NCBI GenBank assembly: GCA_017607445.1
Contig: JAEVHH010000007.1
Span: 186,001-250,000, forward strand
Source: Histoplasma ohiense
Lineage: Eukaryota; Ascomycota; Eurotiomycetes; Onygenales; Ajellomycetaceae
DNA: 64,000 nucleotides
Reading direction: 5' to 3'
Shown: positions 1 through 12,616 of the stretch, one piece after another
Layout of the letters: the number at the start of each line of letters is the position of its first letter
Position numbering within the stretch: the first letter of the stretch is position 1
Notes under the pieces: generated by a model
Databases searched by the model: none
What the model was told of the DNA's origin: nothing
The model's input: the letters and a program-made list of their open reading frames with translations, nothing else
Translations under genes and position numbers: made by a program

Positions 1-3000
1 GAGAGAGCAGACAGTTGGTTAGATGACTGGACATGGTTATCATGTGGACCATGTTGATCTTTGTCAAGCAGCCCATTTTCTGCTCTGTATGCGTATTGTT
101 TAGCTCCCTTGTGCTGGTTCGTTTTCATCTTTCCATGCCAATCAGATGAGCGACTAGTATCGGATATCTGATACCTTTGGAGCCGCTCCGATAGGGTGAG
201 GTGGCCGTTTATCGCCACGCCCTTTGTGTTGGTAGAATCCCAACCGTTAATGTGGTGTTGTGGTTGTGTGGCTTGTCCACCCCGTCCATAGGCTTTTTCG
301 TATTCCTCATCATAAGGGGCATGGTCCGGAAATCCTTGAGAGAGGGTATCTGATGGACTTCCAGAAGTATCAAATGGTCTATCCTCGGATGCAGAAGTAC
401 TGAAACTCATTGGCGCGAAATGATCTAGATTTTCTGTGGACAAAGAGTACTGGCGGTCGTTGGTCGGAAGGGAACCATCAACTATGAGTGGACCTCGATC
501 TTTTTGGGACTTGGGTCGGCCACAGGGTGGTGTATTTTTCGAATGCTTGATATGGTCAGGTACATGCGCATGTTCCATGGATGGAATGGTCTTCTCAATA
601 GAAGTTCCCATGGAGTGATGGTAGTCTGCTTGATTCCGGAGATGTGAGAACAACCCACTGTTTTGGATTGCCAACCCAGTGGCGATAGAGTGGGGAGTTG
701 TCATTGGCAGATGAAGGGTTGCCTGAGATTGAGGGGAGTCTCCTAAATAGTACCCAACGTACTCTGAGGCGCGACTTTCATCCATATACGATCTTGAAAA
801 CATAGGAATGCCGTTGGTGACAGGTCTTTCGACCTCGGCACCTGCCCGCTTTGGAGAAGTTGGTGGCAGTTTTGTGTTGGGCGTGTGGGGAGCGTCACCT
901 AAAGGTACGGGTTGGTATATGTTTCCAAAATTTTGTACCACAGGAGATTGCAAAGGTCGTGCTGGTTGGGATTGAGCTCGCAGTGGTCCGCGAGGGGATC
1001 CATTAGCAACAGATGATCGTCGATGATTACGGCGAGTATCAGGGGCGGAGGGAGCCGTCGAGGGCGATGGCGGGTCTGTGGTGGCTCCCTGGAGAGTGGG
1101 AATGGGTATTGGGATGAAGGAAGGGTTGTAAAACACGTGCTGTCGGACGGGAGCGGTTAAAGGCGGGTGATTTACAGTCCCAGCTCGGGCTCTTGAATTT
1201 TCATCTGGACCAGATGCATCTTGCTGGAACGGGAATTGCAAATACGGTTGTCGAAGTAGTGTGGGAGGTGCCCTGCCACTGATGAGCGCTTGGTTTTGAA
1301 GTTGCATGCGCAACTCTTGTTCTTGAGCCTGCAGAATTTGTATTTGTTGATAAAGATGATCATGCAGCAGATACTGTGCCTGCTGGGCTTGTTGGGCTTG
1401 GAGTGCAATATCTGCTGCGAATGATGGATTTGTATGTCGAGTGTTGTTCGGTCGGTTCGCACTGCTGGAAGATCGGCGTCCAGTATTCTGTCCCCGATTG
1501 TAGTGGTTATTATTATGGCGGCCTCCTCTGCCTCCCCCTCTACCTCCTCGCGAGGAAACAGCAGGAGTCGGCGCAAGTATAGGCCGTGGCTGAGGTGGCG
1601 GTCTTTCCCAATTGCGTTCTTCCTCCGGAGGATACTCATACTGCTCACAGCACTCGTCTAATTTTCCCTCAGACACTGCAGTAAACGCTCGCCGTAATTC
1701 CATATGTAATCCGCGAAATGAGGTATCGTCTGCGGTGTTACCAAGATTCCGCGATGTATTAAACGGCTCCTCAACGCAAAGTCGATTATTCTGGAGCAGA
1801 TGCCAACCTTTCCCTTCCTTTGATATCAAAGTACCCATCCGTACTGACATGACCTTCGTTTCATAGTCAACTTCATGGCCGTAGTACCGAAAAAACTGGA
1901 ACAGAAGTTCGCCCAACGACGACTTATTCTCCTGCCCGAACCCAGCCAGCTTTTCCATGTCATCATCAAACGATGAACCGGGGTCATCTGCTTCTTTGAG
2001 TTGCTTGGCACGTCTTTCTTGTAAACTAGGCAAAATGGGAGGATTTCTTGTTTGGAGGAAGTTGATTATAAGGCAAATCCACGTATAGGAACTTAGAGTA
2101 CCACCAAGGGCTTAAAAAATAATAAGTAAGCCAATGTTTATCAATACCTGGAATTAAAAACCAAGAAAGACTGACCAGCATCATTCAGAATTCGTCTCTT
2201 AGTCCAGTACTTAACAATCATTGCTAGCTGGCGAACTCGTTCATCGATCTCAACGTATGTTCTGATCATTCGGGTATTCTCGAGAGCAAGGGTATTATTG
2301 ACATTCATATCGCAGGCCAACCGCAATTCGGGGTCCCAAATTTTCACAATCGGAACTCGTGCATGGGAAACGCAAACAACTCGCTCCATGCCACCTAGAG
2401 AGAAAATCAGCTGAAGTACGACTAGGAAAATCATCTTTGGACTAGTTCATACTTTTTGCAAGGAAGTCAGCCAGTATGCAAACCTTCTCCAGCTCTTTGT
2501 AGGTCGTAGTAATGCAAATGTCAACTAGGATAGTAGAACATTAGCCGACTGCACTAATTATATCCGTCCTCGCAAATTCTTACCATCAGAATCGCTTGAA
2601 CAAAGTTTGTTCCCGGAAGACCCAAACACATGAACTCGAATGTTGTTCCCTGGCCATTGCTTGTTTAATAAATTCTCTAACTTGTCCACAAACTTCAGCC
2701 GTCGAGATTCACTCTCCTCTGACGGCAAAAGCCTATCATAAAGTTCTCTCATATCTCCACTAAGCTTTTTTTCGTCAGCGGAATCCAGTTGGTCCTTCAA
2801 TGGACCCAATTCCTTGGGTAAGAGTTCGCTCCCCAGCGAATACGGAATCCGCCGGCGGAAATGAGCCATTCCAGTTTCGTATTTACAGCCCCCATAGGGT
2901 CGTCGTAGTGATGGGAGTAGGTGGGTGGATTCTGAGTGAGTTGATCGTGGAGAGCTGCTCCTGCGGTTCGGCGACGGAGATCTCGATACGAACTGGAGAC

Positions 3001-3193
3001 CACGAGGGTGTTGATAAGGAGTAGAGGGTAATGAGCTCGAGTGTTGCGAAGCAAATGGAGGCCTGGGAGGAATGTTTCGCGAAAGGTCGGCGGGGATGGC
3101 CCACGCCATTTCGGAGGACGTATTCGGCGCTATCGGTGAGAGGTCACCTGTGATCTGAGATAATACGGCATTCCCATGGGTACGTGATTTCAT
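1..3193 (-). CDS. Cid1/CutA-like terminal nucleotidyltransferase (PAP/25A-associated), 3' end outside window
   Basis: Four exons are readable on the minus strand: 3193-2584, 2524-2453, 2394-2176 and 2110 to the left edge, with GT-AG introns and matching phases. The joined product has the nucleotidyltransferase signature FGSSGNKLCSSDSDVDI (GS motif plus DxD metal ligands, near residues 190-206), then a central domain and a PAP-associated region with RNLGNTADDTSFRG in exon 4. A long disordered tail follows with an RGG-type patch (GGRGGRGGR-like), Gln-rich stretches and Pro/Ser-rich sequence. About 1,000 residues are in the window without a stop. This family adds non-templated nucleotides (U or A/C) to RNA 3' ends; the Aspergillus CutA/CutB tagging enzymes are the closest named type I can suggest, but orthology is inferred. 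The start at 3193 is the first in-frame Met. The N-terminal 100 residues are disordered (Ser/Pro/Arg). Confidence 0.9.
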
Positions 3194-6100
3194 AAGGGGG
3201 TCGTAACGCTATCAACCAAGTTGCTCACTCCTCCAAGTACTTCACCAAGGAGCCTCAAACGTCAAGGAATTTGGGACCCGAAGAGGAGATTGCGATCGGT
3301 CCCAACACTGGCTCTTAGAAAGAAAGTAGTATTGCAGACACCAGGCGGCCCGCAGAAGTAATCGTGAGGATAGAAGTTTCGTGGGAGAGTTCGAAACGAA
3401 GGAGATAATTCGCCACGGTCGATTAAAAAAAAAAAAAAAAAGGGCTCCGAAGAGCAGATAGATAGATATCGTTGGAATGGGTAAGGGGAATTTTCGAAGA
3501 TGGTGGGGGATAGTGAGGAGAGATTGTTTAAACACGTCCAGGTCGCGAGAAAGTCTGACAACCAGTGTCGACCGTGGTCCTAGATTCAAAAGATCAAATA
3601 AATGCCCCAGTCAATAGACGCTAAAGTAGACTCGTAGCCCCTAATTGACGCTTTGCGGGGAGGGGAGTCCCGTCAGATATATGGAGTGGTAGTGAAAGCA
3701 CAACCAAACCCTTCTGCCAATATATCTAGTTGTCGCTGCAAACATTCACAGGCTTTTGCCCGTCAAGAACCTGAGTGTGAAATGGAGGTTCCTCCGCTAC
3801 CGTAAGAGTACGGCAGCCAGACGGACTCGAAGTGCTGTCAATCGGGCAGCCAAGACGGGATAGGAGACGTGCAGTGTGGATCACGAACAAGAATATGCGG
3901 AAGATCGATGGCAAAAGGAGAGATATAGGATAAAACTGGCGTTTGATGGTGAAAGGGAGGCCGGAGGGAAGGAAAGGAGTATGGAATGGCGGCTTCGAAG
4001 GAGGACGATGGAGGTTGAGATGGAGCATGGAGGCTGATTGATCAAATTGATCAATGTTTATTACAGCCTTGTATCAGCGATTCAGCGGTATTGCTGGTAT
4101 GGGGTTGTCGCGCTCTGGAAGGGGCTTCAGAGCCAGCCAGTCGCCGAGCCGCCGTGAAAAGTGTGACGAGGAGACCGAAAGATACCAGTTCCCGCTAAAC
4201 TTCTCTGAGCCATCGGGCACAATCCTGCCTGCAATTTGGCACCGATGGTACCGCTGGTATGAAAGTGTGGTATTACATGATATGGTATGGCTGCGTTAAG
4301 GAGGATACCTCCACTACCTCACAAATTCAACGCAATTCAAAGTAACCTTCGTACTGATCGGTATTGATCTGCTTTCAAGTTTCGCCAAAACCGTACCACA
4401 TGGTCACCTCTCGACGTTGTAAAGCCCCAAAAAGAGCTGGCTCTGGCTACTTTGATGTGAATAACATAGTTAACTCACTACCAACTGTTCACCTTGCGAC
4501 CCTTGAAGTGAGTATGGCGAGCTGCTGCCCCATAACTAGAAAATGGCCTGCATGCCCAGCACATCACCTTCAATACTAGCTACATGAACTGCGTATAACG
4601 AACTATCGATAAGCTCCTCGATGCCATGTACAGGTACAGTACCATGATTATAGTTGTTCCCCCTTTCCACTGCTCCATTACGCAGTAATTCACAGTGGAC
4701 CTCAATCTCCATTCTGATTTCTTCGTCCCGGAAAAAGAATCTGCTTGCTGCTTCGAGCTTCCTCGCCTTTCTGTGTTCCTGGATGCTGTTTCTTTCCTGA
4801 ATGTGCAGCGTTTATACTGCATTGTTCACATTCTGATGCCCTCATGGGCTTTCCAATGGGCATCGTCAAATTATATCTAGCGCCCCCTTCCCCACGCCAT
4901 CTCCTTTTTACTCTTTGCTTTTGCTCGCCAGACATCGACCAATTGACAGACATGGCGCTGTGACATGTGAGCAATCAATCACCAGCAAAAGCTTTCACCG
5001 TATCCTCAGGCCCAATTGAAATCGTGGACCGCAAAATATATGTCAAGCACTGACGGCTAATTATCCACTCCTGAGATGGGGATATATTAGCACCTCCATT
5101 CGTTCATATAAACTCCTGCGAGCCATGGGCCTCCCGAATGTTAAACCCTATTTGCTGATGCCCCTATTGTTCAACAGTACGCCAGCCATGTATTCCTTCG
5201 TTTGACCTCCCTGCATAGAGCAAAAATAAGAGATCTAGCCAGCGCCCTGGATCATAATGGCTATACATTTCTTGAATTCAAATGTTGGCGCAGGCCATTT
5301 AAAATCGGAGAGACACCAGTAATTTGGCAGCTAGAGCTATGGCCATTGAAACCCTAATCAATGAATATCCTGGCTGTTTTCAGCCTTCTCATAAACGCTG
5401 TGGTTGCCTCGATGTGGTCTGTGAGCCCCGACCAAAAAAACCTAATACGGCATGCAACCTTCAAGCTGAACGTTTATCTCCAAGACAGAGGCAAGAACAC
5501 GATAGCCATTCATTAAATATCACCCAAGTCCGGCAGCGTGCCCCAAGACTACAGAGTATTCCTCCACACATTCCATTTCCTCGTTTTCCAAACGCTCAAC
5601 GGACCGCTAGTAACGCCATGACAATGCGTCCTAACCTCGACCTGCCTGTTTAGCAGGATGTGTTTCAGATGCCATTCAGCCCTTGTTGGCTGCTCTGGTG
5701 TGTTGTACGACTGTATTTACTCCCGCAAAAAGAAAAAAAAAATACTAAAGCTAAAATCGAATAAAGCATAAATAAAACGTAGAATTATCCTGAAGAGAAA
5801 CTGTCATTGCCTTTTACGTCGAAGGCAACAATGAGGACGAGCTAAATCAGTGCCACAACGCCCCACAGCACCAGGAGATCGGGTTCAAAAGCTTTTCCAG
5901 AAAATATGGGGGGAAACAGGAAACAGAAACAAAGAGAAGCATGGACCGGAAAATAAAGGATTAAATGATGTAAGGTACCCCTATATGATAGCTGCGATTT
6001 AAGGTTCCTTCTTGGTTGTTTGTTTTCGGAAATGTTTTATTTCAACATATGAACCCTTTTTCTTGTTGTCTAGACCAGCAGAGTACAGAGAGTTCCTAGG

Positions 6101-8297
6101 GAACTAACCAGTTATTCAAATAAGGATACCGAATGGACGGGACATCAAGTTCTTGAGAATGCTTGCAAGGAACTGTTGCTTTTACTCCGCGGGCCAGGAA
6201 GTAGTCGGCTTACCAAGCCCCAGGGTCCTGGTGCTCTTGTAGAAAAGATCGAAGAATTATATGCTTCAAGATGTTGGAATAGAATTGATTGTGTTGGGAT
6301 GTTAATTTTACCACACAATCTCAGCAGATGTAAAGAGTTATTTTTAAGACATGATCCGTTGTTCCCCTGAGGCTATTGAAAAAACAAGGGTTGAATAAGA
6401 CATGGCTGATATGAGATGAAAATAAACAGAATGCACAGCTGGTGACAAAACTGCCTTCGGATTTGAATTTGTAGGTGCAGAGACGCTTTTCAGCCCTCCA
6501 TCGCGAACTGCTTGCAACGAGAAAAGATATGATTTACCTTCCGAGTCGCGCACAGCAAAGCGTGGCCCGAGTTCTTACTAGGACTATTGTAATGCTCTCA
6601 GGAGAGGATGCTTGGCTAGGTAAACGGATCTTCCAGGATCATGAATTACCCTATTATTCAACAGCAATGGTAAGGAATTCAACGTCGAAGAGCCTAGCGT
6701 CTCTGGGTGTAGCCATTGGGGAAATGGAAATACATAGTTAAAAATGATCACTGATGTCACTAGCGATGTCATGGAAGAGGATGTAGAAATGAAATCCTTC
6801 GCTACAACGTCTTGAAAGCATTTTTGTGAATATAAAGCTGGGCGACTGACATGGTGCGCATGCCCAATTACCTAAAACTTCACCCGTTTAGGATATCTCT
6901 TGCCTTTGACTTCTGCACAATCGGTCTCCGCACTTCACAGAGAACCCGCAATGAAACAGAATGCCAAATAATTGAGGACAAAGATTGGTTATAACATCTG
7001 AGGACCACAGTAAAATTTCCGAATCAGTTAAATGTAACTACTTTGGAATAGGATCCAGGAAGTTTGCTTCGTCCACAATACCTTATGAGTGGCCTTTTGT
7101 TGGCAAGAATCTCGAAAATAACAGAAACCGAGCATACTGATGTCGGACTTGCTAGAATCAAGCTTCAGTCTCTGATTTTTCTTTTCTAATGCCATTTGGT
7201 GTGGATTTAGGAAAGGCTGGTCGGGAAAGCGTTTCCCTATATAAACAATGCATCACCATGCAAGCTCTGATCCTTATTTCATAAGGGCATGATTAGCAAA
7301 CAGCATAATAAGAGGGGATTCCCCTTTTTAAGGATATAATAATAAAGCGAAGATGATGTTGGAAAAGGGATCCCTCCCAGGAAAGCTCCTTGCAAGCGTC
7401 ATTCTACGCATGTCATGCATATGGGCATTATTGTGATGCCCGAAGAACGGTTACCACTGTCCCCCAGGTGGTAATTGAGGAGGTGCAGTATGGCGGGTAA
7501 GAGTTCAAACTTTCCGCATGCATTAGGCGAGTTCTATAGGTATTTTGATATGTAATGGATATTAGATTGTCGATCCCTCCGGGATTCGGATATCTATCTT
7601 ATTTCGCTTGAGAAAGGCACCGAGTATTTCCAGCCCCTTTTGCGGGCTGGAAAAGGCGCCACACCTAGGATAACTATTATGGAGTGCGGTTTTGGTGATG
7701 GGCCGGTAAAATCATAACGGTTAGAAGGGTCAAGGCGGATGCGTATGTTGGAAAATGGGCGTCCACGCCGACCTGTGTGCTTCCGCCCCGGTAGTTGCTC
7801 ATCTCCTAGACTTGTTTAAACTCGGCTTAGCCCCTAGCATCAAATGGTCATAGTTTCTGGCCTTATTGTATTCTAGGATTGCATCAACTTCATGGTTGAT
7901 TTCGGCAGAAGCATTTTCTGGCTAGTTGAACAAGGATTTGATAAATTCTTTGATCGAGTTCTTTATGTTGTTAGCGGAGGAATATCTTCCATGGTCGATG
8001 TAGGAAAAAATAAAACTTTATCTTGTGTTTCCTTCTAACCACGCCGAATTCTAGCACAAGGAATGTTTCTTCACAACTAGGGCATCCTCTCAGGGATCAC
8101 ACGGCACTCTGTATATGGCCCTGTTACCCTTCTCGCAGTTTGACAGACATGATGCAGACAGGGGTCGCTCGAACCTTCCGCGACTGCGCAGTGATTCCTG
8201 ATTCGGCGTGGTTGGTTAGAACAGACCACCGCAGAGACTTGTCAGCTAGACATTTGCCAATACATTTCTATTTTCGAGGTTGCGGATTACATCTGGA
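3194..8297. other. Long gene-poor stretch; upstream region of the nucleotidyltransferase
   Basis: I see no convincing gene. The first 800 bases (to about 4,030) probably hold the promoter and leader of the minus-strand nucleotidyltransferase and include an A18 run at 3425-3442. Short open frames at 4054-4299, 5324-5653, 6176-6370 and 6475-6741 (plus) lack recognisable motifs, good splice contexts or protein-like composition. Base composition is ordinary, without the CpG loss seen after 29.8 kb, so this is not mutated transposon DNA. Confidence 0.5.
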
Positions 8298-8960
8298 TTA
8301 CCACGAGTGGGAAAAGTAGGTGTATGTAACAGTATGTTGTCCTTGTGAGCGCCCTCGCGGCAGGCTGGGAATTTCGGATCGACTGACTCGAGGTAGCGTT
8401 CGTAAATTCCTTGCGATATTATCCGCTATTTCCCTGATATGCTCTGCTACGTTCGCAATCTTCTTGCTTATATTTTCTTGAGCGGCCTCAATTCGTTGGA
8501 GAACTGCAAGAATATCGAGGGAGGGGGATGAGGGTGGCGCGACAACGCGAGCAGTAGCGGGGACAGGGGCAGCAGCAGCAGCATCTTTTCCCTTAGGGGG
8601 CCTCCCTGCGGCCACCCGGGCCCGCCGGCGCCGCGAGGCATTGGGGAGGTCCCCATCCACTTTGTTCCGTTCGAATAAATAATAGGCATTAATATCTTTT
8701 ACGAAACGACGCCTCATCGACTCGAGTTCTTTATATTTTCCGGGGCCCTGCAGATATAGGCAGAATAAAATCGGTTTGGTTACTAGTCCGGCAGAACCCC
8801 TGGAAATCAATGCCATCTCGCATGCTCCCAGGAGGAGCACCGGCTGGACCACAAGGAGCGTGTTTAGGTTTTCAAGGGCTGGTCCACTTTGGTCTCCTGT
8901 TTGTATGGTTGCGTTGCTCTGCAAGATACTGACTGCCCCAACAGGATATCGATCGCACAT
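8298..8960 (-). CDS. Hypothetical protein with AT-hook-like patch and C-terminal helix
   Basis: Open frame of 220 codons with third-position use like a real gene. I do not recognise the family. Residues about 70-95 are basic and aromatic (ESMRRRFVKDINAYYLFER). A low-complexity segment follows with an AT-hook-like core (AAGRPPKGKD), then Ala/Pro-rich sequence. Residues about 150-195 form a predicted amphipathic or coiled helix (LQRIEAAQENISKKIANVA). That layout would suit a DNA- or chromatin-associated protein, but this is inference. The start at 8960 is simply the first Met, and an upstream exon between 8,961 and 9,271 is possible. The downstream strand neighbour is the unrelated unrecognised gene at 9.3 kb. 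It could also be the last exon of a longer gene. Confidence 0.45.
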   Translation of the reverse strand: MCDRYPVGAVSILQSNATIQTGDQSGPALENLNTLLVVQPVLLLGACEMALISRGSAGLVTKPILFCLYLQGPGKYKELESMRRRFVKDINAYYLFERNKVDGDLPNASRRRRARVAAGRPPKGKDAAAAAPVPATARVVAPPSSPSLDILAVLQRIEAAQENISKKIANVAEHIREIADNIARNLRTLPRVSRSEIPSLPRGRSQGQHTVTYTYFSHSW

Positions 8961-9271
8961 TTAATTTGGATAAAGAACTGGAAGGGGGTATTTCATCTTC
9001 GAGGACGAGTAGCTGTGTAAGGCGTGTGAGCAACCGAGCACAGAATGCTCCTATAGGGAGGCTGTCAAATTTCGATTGGATGATATTGTTCGAAATGAAC
9101 AAAATTATAAACCAGTCCAATCCAGGACAAGCAGATATCAAATTTCAGCAAATGATAACAGGGCGGTCGATGAAACTCCAGACGATACGCTTGTGATCAA
9201 CGATGTCAAGTAAACCGACTCCCGCCGCACATTGAGCTTAAAACTTGCGGTTTGACGGTCTCCAGAGAGTT

Positions 9272-9968
9272 TCAATAACTCATAATTTGAACCCAAGGAG
9301 TGAGGCCGTCGGAGCCTGTGGCATTCGAACCTGCTAGATCCTCGGAAAATATTGGAATATATCGATTCTTTAATAAATATTGTCGTATATATGCAAGCGG
9401 GATAGGCCAGGTAACTGCTAAACACTAAAATATTGAAACATGTTAACAATTTTATTCCACAATTCCAGACGATTTCCTATTCGATTTTTGGGAGAATTAA
9501 GAAAAATCTTGAGATAGTACCTCAGTTGATCAATGGCCGCATCTCACCAAGCATTCTGATCGCAAAGCCCAGAATAATTCGTGTGCGTAATCAAATATTC
9601 TCCCGAATGCTACTGTCTCCCGAGATTGGTAACTAGGGTATAAACCGTTTCGATAAAAGTACACGTTCAGGACATTCAACCACAAAGTATCCACTGCGTT
9701 TTCAAGGGAGATCTTGGTGATATCTCTCTGGAAAGGGACAGCAGCTTTGGCTTCCCTATATTTAGATATAAATTCAGCGTATCCTCGCAAGGAGAAATCA
9801 TATCACGGACAACGCCGTCATTTTAAGGTCGTAAATTGTCCACATCGAATTTGAAGGCGGCAATTAGTGTACCCTGTATGGCATAGATTTTGCATTTGTC
9901 ATCCTGATGCGCATCCAGCGGACGAACTAAAGGGCTTCCCTCACGTCGACAGACACATCATGAAAATA
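9272..9968 (-). CDS. Unrecognised spliced gene, 3' portion (three exons readable)
   Basis: Three protein-like segments join in phase on the minus strand: about 9968-9873 (KCKIYAIQ...), 9783-9548 (YAEFISKYREAKAAVPF ... HELFWALRSECL) and 9424-9272 (WPIPLAYIRQYLL ... SDGLTPWVQIMSY, stop). Donors are GTACAC at 9872 and GTGAGA at 9547; acceptors are GAG at 9784 and TAG at 9425. The first exon may extend further upstream: the frame is open only to about 9968 and no start codon was found. I do not recognise the family. The first intron is less secure (weak acceptor). An alternative is a decayed gene: reading straight through needs one stop and one frameshift near 9,800-9,840. Confidence 0.4.
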
Positions 9969-10914
9969 AAAATGGCCAGGCAGAGATCCACAATATGTAG
10001 AAGGAACTTGTGAAAAGGATCTCTATGTTTTAATCCACTCAAGGAGCATTGCTAGGTGGTTTCCAAGAAATTTTGGATCTCATTTCATATTGTTTCTTAG
10101 CTTTGGACTATTTTTTGATAGGCCTAGAGATTCTTGTCAGTCACGTTTCAGGTTATGAATAATCATGTAATATTGCTCATCAGTTACATATAAATGAAAA
10201 TAAATAAGGTTATTAAGGGTTCCCATCGTAAGTGAGTTAGTATATTTCTTAAACCAGTTTTGGCAACAAATCAGAGTCCAAAGTAGTAATAGCTGTGTTA
10301 AAAATTGGGGCAACGACGTAGGATAGTAATGCTTGTAAAAGTAGGGTAGGTAGCCGTGTCTTGCTGGATGATAGCTAACGAGGAAATTTGTATTTAAAGG
10401 GGACTGACTCCATATTCACGAACGGTTCATTTCACTGCTCGATGAAGGATCGTGAATATAAGCCGGGTTCAACGAAAGGGATCTAGGAATATTCACACAT
10501 CGAAGTTCACCCAACCCAGCCTCTCTGAATGGGAGCAAGGCTTTGCATTTCAAAGATCGGGGGTCTTGTGATATTGTGATATTGCATCACTGGAGAACGC
10601 TATGATCAAGCGAATAGGCAAAATGTGAGCGAATGAAGTAGCGTAACCACTCAGGTAGACTTAAAAATAACCACTTTGTGGAGTCCAAGCCTGGAGATAC
10701 ACGGCTTAGAAACGTCAAAAAACCTAGGGAATATTAGATAACCGATAAATGTTTAGTTAACCCTAACGACAGATGTGATGTCCAAAAACGTATCAAAATT
10801 AGAAAATATGATCCTCAAAAAAGCAGAAAATTAAGCGGACTCCTGCTGTCATCGAAAACCATAAGAAAGGAAAACCGAACAGAAATATTCGCTTTCGTGT
10901 ATCTCACATACTCA
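9969..10914. other. No gene seen
   Basis: Neither strand shows an open frame of protein-like composition or a recognisable motif. The 5' exon(s) of the unrecognised gene at 9.3-10.0 kb could lie in the first few hundred bases. Moderately AT-rich. Confidence 0.4.
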
Positions 10915-11241
10915 TTATAGATCGTCCCGGGCCATGGTGTTTTCGTATAATATTATTATCCGACTTCGAAGGCTTCTTTTTGGTTTCAAAATCCAATCAT
11001 GACATTCCTTATCGTACATGTACATCTGGGGCAAATCCGTTTCCCGGTTGTCCAGATTGATGCCATTGATGCAATTTGTGCCGATCGACGCCCAACGTTG
11101 AACAAATTGCTCGCTCCTATTTCTCACCCAGAGGTCATAGAGAGGCGGAATTTCAATTTCGTCTGCGTTACGACGGCGAACTTGAATTAACCTGTTTAAC
11201 TTTTCTCCTTCTAAACAACGAGTAAAATTTCTCCATGTATT
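10915..11241 (-). CDS. Open frame overlapping the 3' end of the CorA-like gene (possible shifted C-terminus or separate small gene)
   Basis: A 108-codon frame, +1 relative to the CorA-like gene, begins inside its last exon and runs to a stop at 10,915. It contains no Met until the downstream part and reads as a plausible protein (YDLWVRNRSEQFVQRW ... DKECHDWILKPKRSLRSR). It overlaps the last 24 CorA codons. Two readings are possible: a one-base shift truncated a longer CorA-like C-terminus here, or the frame is chance. No family is recognised. Confidence 0.25.
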   Translation of the reverse strand, partial: NTWRNFTRCLEGEKLNRLIQVRRRNADEIEIPPLYDLWVRNRSEQFVQRWASIGTNCINGINLDNRETDLPQMYMYDKECHDWILKPKRSLRSRIIILYENTMARDDL

Positions 11242-12616
11242 TTACCCACAGTGGTTGGAGAGTTTCGGTTATCAAGTAAGAGCGATCATAAATGACCCAG
11301 GCCAGTATCACTGCTGCGGTTACCGGGAGCGATATTGCCCAGTAAATCCAGAATTTATGCGACATGGCAAAGGTTTGTTTCCCCGTATTTTCATCAACGG
11401 AGAAATTAAAAAAGTTCATACCAAACAGTGTCTGTGGTATTCAATGTTAAACGGTTGAACATAACCAAACATAGGTACCGGTGGGACTTACTGATATGAA
11501 TGTTCCAGGGAGGAAAACCAAGCCTACCGCGGATATGATTTTCATTGCGGCTGTGTCAGTTTGTGAGACGAGGTTGAAACCCTGCGTCGAGATGAAGTGA
11601 AGTTAGCAATTATCACCACCGTAACGGGGCGGCAAAGGAAATTCGAACCAGGTTAATTTCATTCTGTAGTCGATCATATAGCGATGCGGATCGTGCTTTA
11701 ATAGCACGAATTTCCCTGGAATGATAGTACAGTCGTCGTGTAACATCCTCTGCACTTATTTTTTGTATTTGGTGAGAGCCAGTGCTTCCTTCACGTGAGA
11801 TAAGTAGCTCATGTTCGTGAAGAATGCTGTCAATTGTCTCTATTGCGACGTCAAGAGTCTCATTTGAGTGGATCACATGTCTTGCAATATCGTGCAGTTT
11901 TGGGAAATCGGGCCCCATGGGTTGATACACATCTCGAAACTGCATGACATTAGTTGAAAAAGGAAAATGATGAAGATAAAAGAAAATAAAAGCAAAATGT
12001 TAATAGGCACCTTCTCAGCTTCACGAACTAGATATCTGAGTTTCCAAACACAATCATCGTAGCACTCCCTAAGTTCGTCTATAAAAACAGCATGCCAAGT
12101 ATACGGGTCACTTGGGTCGATGCCAGAAATTCGACGGTTCAATGCCTCTTGCAAGGATTCAGAGAGGTCTGAACAAAAGATAAACGTATTTTGTTCTTTC
12201 GGGTTCCATCTGATGAACATCGTCATTTGATGCCACACATATGCATTCTTGCTAATAGCTTCTTTAAGCTTGAAACAAGACCATGTATCTACCGATAGTT
12301 AACTTGTGGTTCGAGCGGATGAGTGGGATTGATTCGGGTCACAGCTCTTACCGAGACTTGCAAATGTTCCGTCATCATGACGGTTGTATATGGCATTTGA
12401 GCATCCGTTTAAATCCTTCGTGGAAGTGACCCAAAACTGAAGAGGAATTGGAAGCCCTGCGATAATAGCTGGGTTCTCGTTTACCCATCGGTTGCAATCT
12501 TTCTGTTTACCGGCAAAACTATAGTACTTAATTGTATTAGCGAGATCGGAAGTGAAAATTGGTTGACAGGCAGACGAAGGCGATACTGACGCGATACGAA
12601 CAGAATTGGGGGGCTG
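11168..12616 (-). CDS. CorA-like Mg2+ transporter family membrane protein (N-terminus unresolved)
   Basis: Five exons are assigned: about 12616-12352, 12288-12011, 11939-11649, 11581-11492 and 11431-11168. All four introns are GT-AG and join in phase. The C-terminal part is diagnostic. NEINL joins GFNLVSQTD across an intron, then FLPGTFIS joins TLFGMNFFNF, giving the pore signature GMN at the end of transmembrane helix 1. A second membrane helix (FWIYWAISLPVTAAVILAW) and a basic tail follow. Before this lies a long helical cytosolic domain, as in fungal CorA-like proteins. The first exon has no in-frame Met (frame open back to about 12,616), so at least one 5' exon is missing; candidate splice signals at 12,640-12,765 did not join in phase for me. 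Family role: Mg2+ (or related divalent) transport as a pentamer. Many fungal relatives lack defined substrates. Confidence 0.8.

Noticed and set aside
5324..5653. 109-codon plus-strand frame rich in Pro/Arg/Gln
   Set aside because: No family, no conserved pattern and isolated in a non-coding stretch.
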